From Polydactylus sextarius (lineage: Eukaryota; Chordata; Actinopteri; Polynemidae), in contig CM028926.1 in assembly GCA_016801845.1 (NCBI GenBank), positions 9,150,501 to 9,214,500 on the forward strand: a stretch of 64,000 bases of DNA. The letters are read 5' to 3'. A model generated the notes under the pieces. The model was not told the DNA's origin and ran no database searches. It saw nothing but the letters and a program-made list of their open reading frames with translations. Of this stretch, positions 1 to 12,260 are shown piece after piece. Position 1 is the stretch's first letter. Each line of letters starts with the position of its first letter. A program made the position numbers and the translations under genes.

Positions 1-3000
1 TGATAAACAAAGTATGGGTTTCAACAGGGACCTGGTGGAAATACTAAACATGTTTCAACATTATGCCACAAACTGCACAGGATTTAGTCACAGCAGCCGC
101 TTGTGTTCGAGTTTGTCACCGTTTCAGTGACAGTTCATGTGATGGATGGGCCGTTCATTTAGGAAATTCACTGTGACCTCTTTGACCTTCCTGTTGCGCT
201 CATGTTCCTGCTTTGCTAGACATTTTTAAGTCATTTGAAGGATATTTTCTGCAGTAATGTGTGTAAGTAAATAGCTGGCGCTGCTGTCACAAAAGCTGCT
301 ACAAAAACATGTTAAAAAAAAAAAAAGAAAAGAAAAGGATCAAGGCCTCAGGGATGTTCCAGTGGGAGACCACTTGAGCTGCGGCTTACATGTGCAAACC
401 ATTTCAGAAAGATTGAAACTGTGGGTTATATGTCACAAATGACCTGATCTGAGGCTTCTAGTGGACTGCTATTGTTTGAGTGAACACAAAAGCAACATTT
501 GTGTGGGAAATGCTAAACTGAGATTAGCTGCGGCGGCCAAAGCGGCTACATGGAGCTTCAGAGGAGCGAGCGGTAATCACAGTCGCTCTGATGGTGTGGA
601 AAGCCCTGAAACCGAAACACTTACAACCAAATTGTACGTCTGCTCCAGACAAAACCCAAAGGAAATCTCTGAAGATTATGCACCAATTGCACAAGTTAAG
701 AAATCCAGCAGGATATTTTGAGCCCATATTATATTGATTTTATGCCAGTGTACAATACAGTAAACGTATCAGTGGCTGTATTGATTTCTGTGGTTCTGGT
801 TTTGTTGGATAAACGGCTGATTTGATATCAAGTAAGTTCATGCAAAAAGCTCCATTTTATCCCAAACGCCTTGAATCCTCAACATGGGTTGAAAAATGTC
901 ATTTTCCAGCTGCACTTTATTACAGTCATCTATCAGTACATAGAGTTTGACGTTTGTGCTTCCAAGCAGTGCCTTTACAATAATTTCAATTTCACTACAG
1001 TATCAGATCATTTAGATTTTACCAACATGAAGAGGATATCCATAAATCATTTGTCTTTGTTGCCATCAAATTGCTCTTCTCTGACGCTGATAAGAATTCT
1101 CAGTTGTTAAAATGGATAAATGGTCTCTCAACAATACACTTATCTTCTCATGTGAAGCATCAAACATGTGTGCGTGGCCATCTTAAAATGAGAGGCGTCT
1201 CATTTAATGTGAGGAGTTTGCACGCTGTGATGTGTGAAGACGATAGCTCCGACAGCTCCCCACTATTATTTGATGATTTATTGTAATTCGCTCGATGTGG
1301 GCATCTGCTTTGTTTTCAGATCTTTACTTCCCAGCTCCCCGTGGCTCTCTCCTGTCGTGTATTTTTGCCTATGCTTTGTCACAACCATAAAGGAGCTGTC
1401 CAACGCGCTGATTAGACTCTGAGACAACGTTAATCAAGAGCCCTCTCGATGGTAAAGAGCTTGATGTCCGGTCTACCTGAAGAGACAGCGCTGCCATCTG
1501 TGGCACGTCCCAGCTGCTGGTGCTGCATTTTTTAAATTAATTTGGTTTCTATTTTCCTCCGTACAGGAAAACAGAACTGACTAATCAACCATCCAGGGAA
1601 ACACAATCCGCATCATGTGACATGCTGGTCTGAACGAAGGCTAAAGTGCACCACTCTCGAGAGCAATTTCCTCATTTGAGCTTTAAGTCAATAAGGTCAA
1701 ACATAGGACATTAATCACCTGAGTTTAAAAAAAAAAGAGAAAATCTCTACGTCTCAGAACAAAGAGAAGTGGCTCTTTGCTCAGACTATGAGTGCAAACC
1801 TAGATTTCCAGCCTACAGCTCATTAAATCTGAATTGGATTTCTTCTCACTTGTCCATGTTGCAGATCTGTATTCACCTCGGGTGATAAACCTCTTCTGGC
1901 TACCAATTAAGGGAAAACATTTACATGTACAGGCCAATTTGAATGCACCACCATCAGAGCAGACATGCTCAATCACCTCCAAGTCTGTCTCATTCATCAT
2001 GGTCTGACTTACAGCTGCAGTCTCCTTGTATATTGATTCTCAAGCACATATGTGAGTAGAACAGTCTGCGAGGGAGGACACTGTGGCCGGACTGGGACTA
2101 TACCTCAGTTTTGCTGTTCAGCTTTGATGCTGTGAAACTGTCATACAGGTAAAAAAAACATGAAGGCAGCAACTTGTGCAAAACATCAGAGCTGAATGAT
2201 TTAAGCCTTGAGCGTGACTGAAAGTCTGCACAGTATCAATGCTGCCATTGATTCTGAAAGTATCATTGTTATATTCTCCATCCAGATGTATGTTGCCCGC
2301 AGGGTGTTTGAGGTGGAGACTGACACGACCTGCTGCAACCAGTCACTTCATCCAATGAAGCATCCAGTCAGAGGGTCTTGATTTCTGGTCATGCAGATGT
2401 AGTTTTTGATTTTATACACTAAAGTTCTGTCTCCGTCTATAATAGAGGTAATTTTTTTTTATTTTATTCTCTTGAGACCATTGAAAAATTACATTTGAAA
2501 CACTCCTCAATTGCGTCGTCTCTCTAGAAACTGTGTCCTGGATACAACAGATAAAACACAGAACCTGCTTGTGAACAGTTTTTCATGGGAGCTTATTTTC
2601 TTTCTTTGGTGGATGTGAAGTTTATTGAAGTTGGCTTCATGCGATCGCAAAAATAAAATAATAATAATAAAAAAAGAACACACCACTGACAAGTATAGCT
2701 GACTTCAGTAACTTCAGTCTCAAAGCTCTGAACAACAACATGTCCCAGCCGGGTTCATCACTTTCTTGTGTCTCTTGGAGAAAAAAAAAAAACAAAGAAA
2801 AAAAACATCTGTTGTCGCCTGTGATACTGATACCACGAGCACGTCTCTGCACTTGTGTTTTCTTGTGTCGAAGTGTATTGAATGTCTCAGGCCGCCGTAA
2901 AGTGTGAAAGGTTGTTCGGTGTCCTGGGAAGTGATGGAGGGACGACGGTGTAGGTGGAGGAAAAGGTGGTGAGGCGTCTTCCAGTTAAAAAAAAAAAAAA

Positions 3001-5713
3001 GACACACAAAAAAAGACTGCACAGTAGCCTCTGGTTAAAGTTATGTTTCTAAACTAATTCATCATCTTTCGTTTGTGTCTCTGTGGATAAACAACACAAA
3101 CGGATGCTTCATATAGTGAAATGTGACGACATCTTTCATCTTTCAACAATAATATGAAATAAAAACACACTTTCTGTTTTCAGTTAAACTGACAAAGAAG
3201 CTCTTTTATATCTATTTTTGCCTTTGATATTTCACTATAAAACTTTATGTTCCAGCGCACGCTCCTTTCTTTCTTTTATCCGTCTTGTGGATTTATATCT
3301 TGTTATATCTCGGACCTTCAAGACAACATAACACAATAAGTTCATTCATCTTTTTATAACACACTGCAGCTCGTGAGCTAATTGAAGCAAGTGTGAATAG
3401 ACGTTATTGTCGTCCTTTCTGTTTCTTTAAAAACCAAGTGCTGATGTAATTAGCGGTTTATGTTCTACACATCGCATGCGGTTTGTTAGATAACGCAGCC
3501 GTGAAACAAAAGCCGCTTTGTTGAATTATTTGAACGTTCCTTAAGCAACATCCTCACCAAGACAGTAGATGAGCATTGACTGTCAGAGTCGACAGTTGCT
3601 ATTTGAGTAAATGAGAGCTGAAAAGCCACAGCTGTTGTCACTTTGCATGTTTGCAATTCAGACAGATTCTCAGTCAAACTGAAATAAAAACACAATTGTG
3701 TGACAGGGATTCAACTTTATTCAACCAGTCACAGAAAATTCTCAGATCTCTTCTACTGCCAAGTGTGAAATGAGCAAATATGGGGCTTTCTAATAATCCA
3801 GCCAATTGTAACTGTAATTGATGAACAGTGAAAAGAAGCAGGGAGATGAGGACAGAGTGGCCTCTTTACTGTTTTATTACTTAGTTTCACTTTGAAGGAA
3901 CCCTCAGATTGCTTCAACTGATCCAGCTTTTACTGTGCCCTGCCACCCAGGGAATCTTTAAATCAGGCAATATGTCAGCCCCATGAAAGGTTCGCTGCAC
4001 CTGGCTTTACTGTAAAGTAGGCAATGAAGCTGTAAAAGGCCAAACGATGAACTGGATGCTCCCTTGCACATTCAAGCTGCAGACACAAGGATAAACCCAG
4101 TATTTACCTCTCTCTCTCTCTCTCTCTCTCATAGAAAATGGACGAAGGGGGTCTTAGCGACAGGTCACAGCAGTTCAATCCAGGAAGAAGCCAGTGCATT
4201 AAAGGAACTGATGAGACTTCACCTGAATCTAAAAGCAATGAATAAATCATTGGGTATTACCATCAGACTCCCTTGTTATTTAGATCTTAAGAAAAAAAAA
4301 AACTCCAAATACAAAGGACACAGGAGCAGAGCAGAGAAGGAGCACTGATTCAGTACAATCTCCAGACAACAGCAAAGCTTTGAGAAATGCTTGTAGTTCT
4401 GTCGACAGCACGAACCCCAGCTGTACGAGATCACAGGGGCACTATTAAAGAATGACCCTGGGAGCCTTATTTTCAGACGAAAGTGGTTACTTTAGAAAAA
4501 AAGAGAGAGAGAGAGAGAGGAGAAAAAAAAGGGAGTGTAGCCACAACAGCATCTTTTTCTGTGATGGGTACATTCACTTGGGAACCTGGACACAATTAGA
4601 TGTGACCATCTGCAGGAACTCACGATTCACTGACGTCCAGATTTCTGACAAATGTCAAAAACTCACGTATGTGTCAGTCTGAGGATACGTGTCTTTTTCC
4701 CACAGATACTGAACCTTCTCACATGCTCTGATAAAAACAGAAAGATTTGGCGTCTTTACCATTTCAAACACAACTTAAAACTAAACGTTATATAGTTGCT
4801 TCATGCAGGGAAACGGTAACTTATGGTTAAAAGACGGGATTTAATGCAGTCTGATGTGTAGGACGTGTGGCAGAAATGAAATAAACATATTCATAGTCGT
4901 GTTTTCATCAGGAAACATGTTTCTACGACTCAGACGACTTGTTTTTACGTGACCTGAGAGACGCTGCAGCTTCGACTACACACTCAGAAAGGAAGGATCG
5001 ATATTCAGTTGGTTGCAATCTGCACCATCAGCATTGGATGTCACTGAATCCTACACAGTGGTGATTTAAATCAGGAAGACAATGTGTCAGATGTACAGGA
5101 TTGACAAAAGAAAAATAAGAAAATAGGTTCAGAACGTTTCATTATTTCACATTTATATAGATTTTGGAAACACATGAAACCCTGTCATCTTCTGTTATTG
5201 TGATAATGGTGCCGTCAAAACACTGGTCAAGTCATGAACTGAAGTGACTCGACAATTTAGCTTTTTTCTGCGTTAAGAAAAAACAAGACAATAAAAGGAG
5301 CAAAGGAAAAGAGAGAAAAAAAATGTCAAGACTAAAACATTTTCACCTATCGAGATTAAAACTCACTGCTTCACTGCCCATCGGAGGCTTTTACTCTGCA
5401 GTTTCTCCTCTCCTGTTGTCACAGTTTAATTTGATTGATTTAAAAAAAAAAAAACTGCTGTGACCTTTTGTGCTTTATAATCATATTGCTGTATGCAAAT
5501 CAGAGCATGGCCTGGATGAGTCTATAACACTGCATTTGTAAACGGTTTGTTAAAGCGTGTATGTGTCACCACGGGGCTAAAGGCCAAGAGTTTATTTGAA
5601 ATCTGAAACAGAATTAGAGCAAAAAAGGGTGAAGGAAAGTTACGTGAAGCGGTGAGTTGACAACACAGTCCAAAGACGACCTGGACGTCTCCTGGAGGAT
5701 ATATGTTGATATA
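1..5713. other. intergenic DNA downstream of cntn5
   Basis: I recognise no gene, RNA or intact repeat here. The stop-free frames are short and have no family resemblance. Simple repeats include a (CT)n tract at 4108-4130 and an (AG)n tract at 4502-4519, plus A/T runs near 2755-2830 and 2985-3010. The 1300-1620 stretch is less repetitive and could be conserved non-coding sequence, but that is a guess. Confidence 0.5.
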
Positions 5714-6882
5714 CACTCACTGGCCACTTTATTAGGTACACCTTGCTAGTACCAGGTTGGACCCCTTTTGCTTTCAGAACTGCCTTAATCCTTCGTGGCA
5801 TAGATTCAACAAGGTACTGGAAACATTCCTCAGAGAGTTTGGTCCATATTTACATGATAGCATCACGCAGTTGCTGCAGATTTGTCGGCTGCACATCCAT
5901 GATGCGAATTTCCCGTTCTACCACATCCCAAAGGTGCTCTATTGGATCGAGATCTGGTGACTCTGGAGGCCATTTGACTACAGTGAACTCGTTGTCATGT
6001 TCAAGAAACCAGTCTGAGATGATTCGAGCTTTATGACATGGCACGTTATCCTGCTGGAAGTAGCCATCAGAACATGGCTACACTGTGGTCATAAAGGGAT
6101 GGACATGGTCAGCAACAATACTCAGGTCGGCTGTGGCGTCGCCACGATGCTCAATTGGTACTAAGGGGCCCAAAGTGTGCCAAGAAAATATCCCCCACAT
6201 CATTACACCACCACCACCAGCCTGAACCATTGATACAAGGCAGGATGGATCCATGCTTTCATGTTGCTGACGCCAAATTCTGACCCTACCATCCGAATGT
6301 CGCAGACAATGTTCCAGACAATGTTTTCCAATCTTCTTCAGTGAGCCTGTGCGAATTGTAGCCTCAGTTTCCTGTTCTTAGCTGACAGGAGGCACCCGGT
6401 GTGGTCTTCTGCTGCTGTAGCCCATTTGCCTCAAGGTTCGATGTGTTGTGCGTTCAGTGATGCTCTTCTGCATACCTTGGTTGTAACAAGTAGTTATTTG
6501 AGTTACTGTTGCCTTTCTATCAGCTCGAACCAGTCTGGCCATTCTCCTCTGACCTCTGGCATCAACAAGGCATTTTCGCCTACAGAACTGCCGCTCAATG
6601 GATATTTTCTCTTTTTCGGACCATTCTCTATAAACCCTAGAGATGGTTGTGCGTGAAAATCCCAGTAGATCAGCAGTTTCTAAAATACTCAGACCATGCC
6701 ACATTCAAAGTCACTTAAATCACCTTCTTCCCCATTCTGATGCTCGGTTTGAACTGCAGCAGATTGTCTTGACCATGTCTACATGCCTAAATGCATTGAG
6801 TTGCTGCCATGTGATTGGCTGATTGGAAATTTGCGTTAACAAGCAGTTGGACAGGTGTGCCTAATAAAGTGGCCGGTGAGTG
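5714..6882 (-). mobile_element. Tc1/mariner-like DNA transposon, full-length but dead
   Basis: The termini are inverted repeats: the left starts CACTCACTGGCCACTTTATT (5714) and the right is its reverse complement (ending 6882), agreeing at 27 of 29 positions over the outer 29 bases. A TA dinucleotide flanks each side (5712-5713, 6883-6884), as expected for Tc1/mariner target duplication; the exact edge is uncertain by two bases because the flanks read TATA. The 1.17 kb length is normal for the family. The transposase lies on the minus strand and is broken. It sits about 4.4 kb beyond the likely end of cntn5. Confidence 0.93.
5745..6743 (-). pseudogene. Tc1-like transposase pseudogene
   Basis: The N-terminal helix-turn-helix region is recognisable (LSILETADLLGFSRTTISRV, then YSSRRPHRVPP), as is the C-terminal DDE-type region (QQDNVPCHKARI, SPDLDPIEHLWDVVEREIR). 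Between them the frame changes. A frameshift follows the start (MGKK, then out of frame), a TAA-containing shift lies near 6377, an in-frame TAG occurs near 6078, and a premature TAA follows LRDAIM near 5850. The segment that should carry the first catalytic Asp (the SDES block of the family) is replaced by a short tandem repeat at about 6304-6327. It cannot encode an active transposase. Confidence 0.9.
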
Positions 6883-8805
6883 TATATGTCGACTTATAAA
6901 CGTAACATTAACATTAAAGACAAGGATTCGTATGTTATATTGCTGAGATGCTTCACGATAATGAACCTCAGTCTTTCTCTTCCTGGTTTTGTATTGAACT
7001 TGTTAAACATTTTAATTGATTGTCTTTTTAATCAGACTTGAAAAACTACACTCCAAAAGCTTTAATAATGTTTAAAATTAAATGCAGACAAAAAAAAAAA
7101 CTGAACTCAGAATTAACTCTTGTCTGTGTAACCTAGAGACAGTATCTCAAAAACTTACTTAAAACTTGTCATGTCGAATATTAAATCCAACTCTTCAGAC
7201 TGACTAAGACATTACGGAGCCACCTCACACGTCAACGCTTCCGCCAGAAAAAATTTTGACCTGGACCTTTACGCCCACGTTCCCATCAGGTCAAACCGTG
7301 TCCAGCTTCTTATAAATATTCATTTATTCATGTTAGAATATTGGCTGTGAGTGTAATGGGTAACTGGGCAGATTATAAGGTCTTGACAGAGCTGTGCACT
7401 GAGCTGACTAGTTTCTTGTCTGACCCTTGTATCTCCCTACGCTGCCTCCAGATTTACAAATCCATCCCATTATATTTCCTCGCACAATTGCTGTAAAGGA
7501 AAAGCAGCTCAGATCTTTAAATTGAATCACCACCTTCCCTCAATCTGCAGGGATTTGGCCAAATTCCAGTATCACTACAAACAAATCAGCGTATGTGACT
7601 TTTATGTCCTGACAGGAGTTACACCTGCAGGGGACATCCTCGCTACTCATTTCTTTCTATCAGCGTGATACAGAGTGTTATATTTTTTTTTTTTTGGAGG
7701 AGAAAGAAATTTAATACCATGTGGTTCAGCAAGGGCTAAATATTTTGTTACAGCGTGCAGTTTGGTATGTCTCATGAATACCTCGGACACCTTACAGCAT
7801 AAAACAAACAATATATTTGCAGTAACAGTTGGCTTTATGAAGCTTTTAGTATTCAGTTTCTGGTTCAGACCGTTAATTCACCTCTGTGGGAACACACACA
7901 CACACTTATACATCGCTGTTCATGACCATATTTCAATATTAAAATGTCTGGATGCAGAAAAACAAAAGGGTCTAAACTACAAGGGATGGGAAGTTTAATC
8001 AACAGGATTTGTCTTGTCTTTTTTTTTTTTTTTTTCCTTCTTCCTCTCAGATTAACTTTTAACCGCGCCTCTTTAATGAGACCTCTCAGCAGGGCTCTCC
8101 TGCTTTAATTTCTTATGAAGGAGGATTCACAGTGCATCAAATTAACCAGTGTTTCTCAAGAAGTTTTCATCTAATAGTACACCATCTGCCACCGCTTACG
8201 CAGGAGCATTTGTTTGGGAAAAAAAAGAAAAACATTATATAATTAAATGAAGGAAAAACACTGCAACTAGTAGATCTTTAGCTTTAAATGCTGCACTTTA
8301 CAAACCATTTTTGCATAAAAAAAACATACTAATGCTGTCGCATCATGTCGAGACCAAATAGTGCAGACAAATGCCAAGTGGCGCTAAAAATATTTGACCT
8401 AAGATGCCACAAATAACGTCTCTCTGGGAGCATTTTTTTGGTATTTCTGTGATGGATTTTATAAGTGTGGAGCTGTTTATGTCTGGAAGTAAAAGGGGTT
8501 CATCCTCTGGAGAGCTGTAAATGGACCACAAATAAATCATTTCTCGCTGCATCGTTGCATTAAGACTTTTAACAACAGACACTCAGCTCTGACTGTTACT
8601 GGGACCAAAAAAAGGAAGAATAACAATCTGAGGAGCAAGTTGTTGATGAGACAATAATGTTTCTGTAAACAACCACACACACCAAAATAAAACCAGTCTG
8701 AGCACGTGGAGAGCTGTAGCTTCCTGATGCTTCTTCTCCAGTGCAGCTGGTTTTGAGGTCAAAAGACAACTTCAGTTATAACTTCAATACTGACTGGACT
8801 GGTGC

Positions 8806-8846
8806 AATACAATGCCGGATGTTGACAATACAATGCTGGATGTTGC
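8806..8846. repeat. two-copy short tandem repeat
   Basis: AATACAATGCCGGATGTTGA is followed directly by a near-identical copy, AATACAATGCTGGATGTTGC. The unit is about 20-21 bases with two differences. It is probably a replication-slippage duplication. Confidence 0.7.
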
Positions 8847-10099
8847 AAAGCTGCTCCTTTAATCCCTCTGTTCACAGTCTTCAACAGAACATGGCACATT
8901 TAGCTAATCCTCATTCTCCACCAGCCCCGTCGCTGCCGGGAGTGTTTGCAGTTGGAAGTTTCTGTGATCCAAACATCACAGAAACCTGCGACAGCATAAT
9001 TACCAATTATCTGGTTGTATCACAACAACTAACACTTATACTTTTACATTTATATACCAAAGAGTGAGAAAAGAAAAGAAGAAAAGCAAAATGTAATGTA
9101 CAGAAATAGAGATGGGAAATAACTCGGTTGATGTCACTCAACAGCTCAGAAATTATTTCATCTGCAGAAGGTTTCACGTCACATTTCAGCTCTTAATTAT
9201 ACTTTAAGTCTATTAACCAGACATGCAGTAGAGAACACTTAATTAAAGCTCATTGAGAAAAACTGGAGGTAAAAATTGAATTATTTGAAATGAAACTCAC
9301 TGTTCTTGTGCATCAAATGCAAGAAAGAAGATTAGACGACGTGTCTGTGACTGGATGAAGCTGCTGAAGGACCCAAAGCTTCAATTTGTGGATGAGAATT
9401 AAACTCTGACCTCTCAGGAAGAAAAGTCACAGCTCATCTCTCAATCACAGAGTGAAACCTCCAACAACGATGCCACAGAGACACGTTAATACTAGTCTTT
9501 GTAAGTTTTAGATGGCTGGAGGACACGAGGGAACAGATGAAGATAGAAACAGCATCAGCTGATATTTGCTGGGATCTCATCATGTTTGAGAGGGATTTTC
9601 TTTGGTCTTTTTTTTGGTCTGGAGTTTTTCCCTGTGTATATTCTGTAGAATTCAGAGAGTAACAGAGTGAGAATAAATAGGAAAGTGGAGAAACTTTACC
9701 CATCACATCCGAACACACCACACTTATGTGTGTGTAAGTATTCTTTCCAGCAGCACTTAGGTGATATATATGTATAAAGAAGCCAGAACGGTCTTTAATT
9801 TGAAATTCCTGGCGTCTTTCCCGTTGAAGTGTCCTTGGAGCAGAGGTGTTGGATCCTTCAGCCTCAGGGTTGCTGTTAGATGATGTGTGTTGCCGACTGT
9901 TGCCGAAGTAAAGAGGTTTATTACATTTCAGAGTACTGTGATTCTTTAAAGCCTGGAGCTTATACTCTTGACTATTTTCCCTTTAAAAACTCAACGAAGC
10001 ATGAAAAAAGCGAGCTATACTAACATTAAGTTAATATGAAAAAGAAAAAATAATGACAGCAAATAAGTTATTTGTCTACTTTTATATTAAAGGTGGTAA

Positions 10100-10121
10100 A
10101 ACACACACACACACACACACA
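10100..10121. repeat. (CA)n microsatellite
   Basis: An uninterrupted AC dinucleotide run of 22 bases in the intergenic region downstream of cntn5. Confidence 0.9.
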
Positions 10122-11289
10122 ATTAAACACTAACAGCAAACTACAAAATATATATATTTGTAAAAAATATGAATCAAAAACTGATTATTTTCCAATTTCA
10201 AGCAGCAAACATTGGTCCTAAAATAATCTAATACCGGCCTGCGTTCAGTGGAAAACTAAAAAGTACACTGTATCCCTCTGCACACTCACGTGCACACACA
10301 CCCATACACACACCACACCAACATTAACCTGGGGGAGTTCATGTTTTAACTGCTGACACTATAGCTTCTGGCTCTCTGAACCAAATGGGTCCCCTTGCAG
10401 GATACATAATCCATTATCATAAATCAGATGCGCCAACACAGACAGGTGCTGCATGAATAATTAAAGGTCGGTACATTAGCACTTGTGTGGAGGTATGTGT
10501 TTGAGCCAACGTCATCGAGGAGGCTAAAAGCACCACAAAACCCCTCCATCCACATTAAACAGCTTAATGCTTTTGCTCTACAGACGGAGATGATGTACAA
10601 GTTTGAAAGAGGAGACCAACCTCCCATTTTCCCCCCGTCTGGGTGTAACCAAAACACAGAGGTCTGAATCCGCAGGATATGCACAGCTCGGAGCAGTGTT
10701 CGTCCTCTGTTCTCCCGTGTGGTCCTATCTCTCGTGGTTGAGCCGGTACCCTTGTCTGAACCTGGGCGAGCGAGCCAGGTTACTTTTGACTCTGTAATGG
10801 AGAGTCCAGGGAGCTGGAGGCAGAACAAGCGAAAGGTCTTCTCAAGCAAGTGGGCTTTAGGACTACAGATCTCCATTCTAACATTAATTACACTTGAGGC
10901 AAATTCATTTGGATTTCTTCCCGGTGAGAGATAAGCTTTCACTGCAGACAAGGCAAAGACAGGAAGCCTGGGAGGAAACAGAGATAGTCTTGATGCCGCC
11001 CGAGTTGGCTCTGAAGTGATTCTTTTATCATAAAACTTTTGTGGCCACGTGTGAGGAATTAATCCACATGTTCACAATATATCTGAAATAAAATTGATTT
11101 GAACATATCAACAGTTGTTATTCATTAATCACGGCGGATTTATCAAGTAATCAAACCTTTTCGAAAGAGGAAATTCAATGTTTGTCTTTGTTCTATTTGA
11201 CTGTATAAACACAAAGAAAAAGAAATGCGACAATAATGAAAATAAATGTTTTCGTGTGTCGTCATAATAAAGTAGAAATTACACCAAAT

Positions 11290-12156
11290 GTTTAAAAAAT
11301 ATACATCACATTTATTTGTACTGACACCAAGAGTCTGTACAGAGTTGTCTTTGTCTATTGATGTGTGTGGGCACTACAGGTAATCACCTGTTTCCTACTT
11401 CCATACATCCAACAGTCAACAAACTGCATCACCAAGCGTTGCTTAATCGCTACCAAAAACAGAGTTTGACATAGCTGACACACCACTGTGTTTTTTGTTG
11501 GGTTTTTTTTGTCTCTAAAGGTAACACAATGTACAAAAAAGCAAGTCTGGAAATAGTAAGATTCTTGGTTCCATAAAAAACTTTTTTTTTTTTTTCTCCT
11601 CAATGTATGAATAAGAAAACAATGCACTTATCTCTACTGAGCTTCTGCTGCATTGCTTGTTAGGCAGCCAAGGGGTAAATTGATGCAGATAAGTAATGAA
11701 AAGAAACAGGCCGGCTGATCCCCGTATTACTACCACAGCAGCTTTCGAGGAATTGTTCACGCTCTGTGGAGCACCAGAGCTGCAGGAGCCGTCTGAAAGT
11801 GGTTAGATGCCAGTCAATGACAGGAACACATGATGTTAAAGTAAATGATTAAACAAATCTTTCCACAATGTACACTACAGTACGACACTACCGCGATGTA
11901 GTAAAGAACAGAGCAAATCAAACGTCCAGGGCCTCAAAAGAAACATACAAACTAAAAAAAAAAAGAAAAAAAAAAGAAAACGAAAAGAAGGATGAATCGT
12001 GAAGAGCCGTGTGTTAACTGGCAGACTCAACCCCCTTCGGCAGGCCTCAGGCCCTTTGGGATGGGTAAGGCCAAAAGCAAGCAGGCAGTCAGAGGGAACA
12101 GAGGGAAACTGTGAACTGGTGGCTCCCTCTGTGAAAATGAGCGTGGCACAGTGGCC
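11290..12156 (-). other. cntn5: probable 3' UTR of cntn5
   Basis: The sequence follows the TGA stop directly on the minus strand, with no coding frame. The first AATAAA downstream of the stop on this strand is at 11311-11316, so a UTR of about 870 bases is plausible. The end was set from that hexamer only; purine runs near 11951-11990 (C/T-rich on the transcript) and an A-tract in the transcript sense at 11582-11596 are the only other visible landmarks. Confidence 0.35.
11311..11316 (-). promoter_or_regulatory. candidate poly(A) signal AATAAA for cntn5
   Basis: The + strand reads TTTATT, giving AATAAA on the coding strand, about 840 bases past the stop. It is the first canonical hexamer I find there; cleavage would fall around 11281-11301. 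Hexamers are frequent by chance in AT-rich DNA. Confidence 0.35.
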
Positions 12157-12260
12157 TCACCAGGAAGCTGAAGGCACCAGAAGAACCAGGAGCAGCGCTG
12201 TCCATGTTAGGCTCCGGGGCTGGCAGTGCACCGAGCACTGGTTGCTTTTTGCTCGAACAC
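12157..12260 (-). CDS. cntn5: cntn5 last coding exon: GPI-anchor signal and stop
   Basis: It encodes 33 residues plus the TGA stop at 12157-12159. A polar spacer (VRAKSNQCSVHCQPRS) is followed by a hydrophobic tail, LTWTALLLVLLVPSASW, as expected for a cleaved GPI-attachment signal. The last residues resemble the human end LLLALMIPSTSW. The acceptor is GTTTTTAG|GTGTTC, phase 1 in. The spacer, with two Cys and a His, is unlike the Ser-rich human spacer, so the exact attachment residue cannot be told by eye. Confidence 0.93.

Larger units (their letters stand above)
6883..11289. other. intergenic DNA between the Tc1 copy and the cntn5 3' end
   Basis: There is no recognisable gene. It holds short (CA)n tracts (7892-7906, 10100-10121), a small tandem duplication (about 8806-8846) and a CA-rich patch near 10280-10320. 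The 10424-10951 block keeps a 175-codon frame open on the minus strand, discussed as a finding; it matches no family I know. Confidence 0.5.

Noticed and set aside
4064..4348. Open frame of 94 codons over the (CT)n tract
   Set aside because: It includes a dinucleotide repeat (SLSLSLS) and an A-run; no coding signal.
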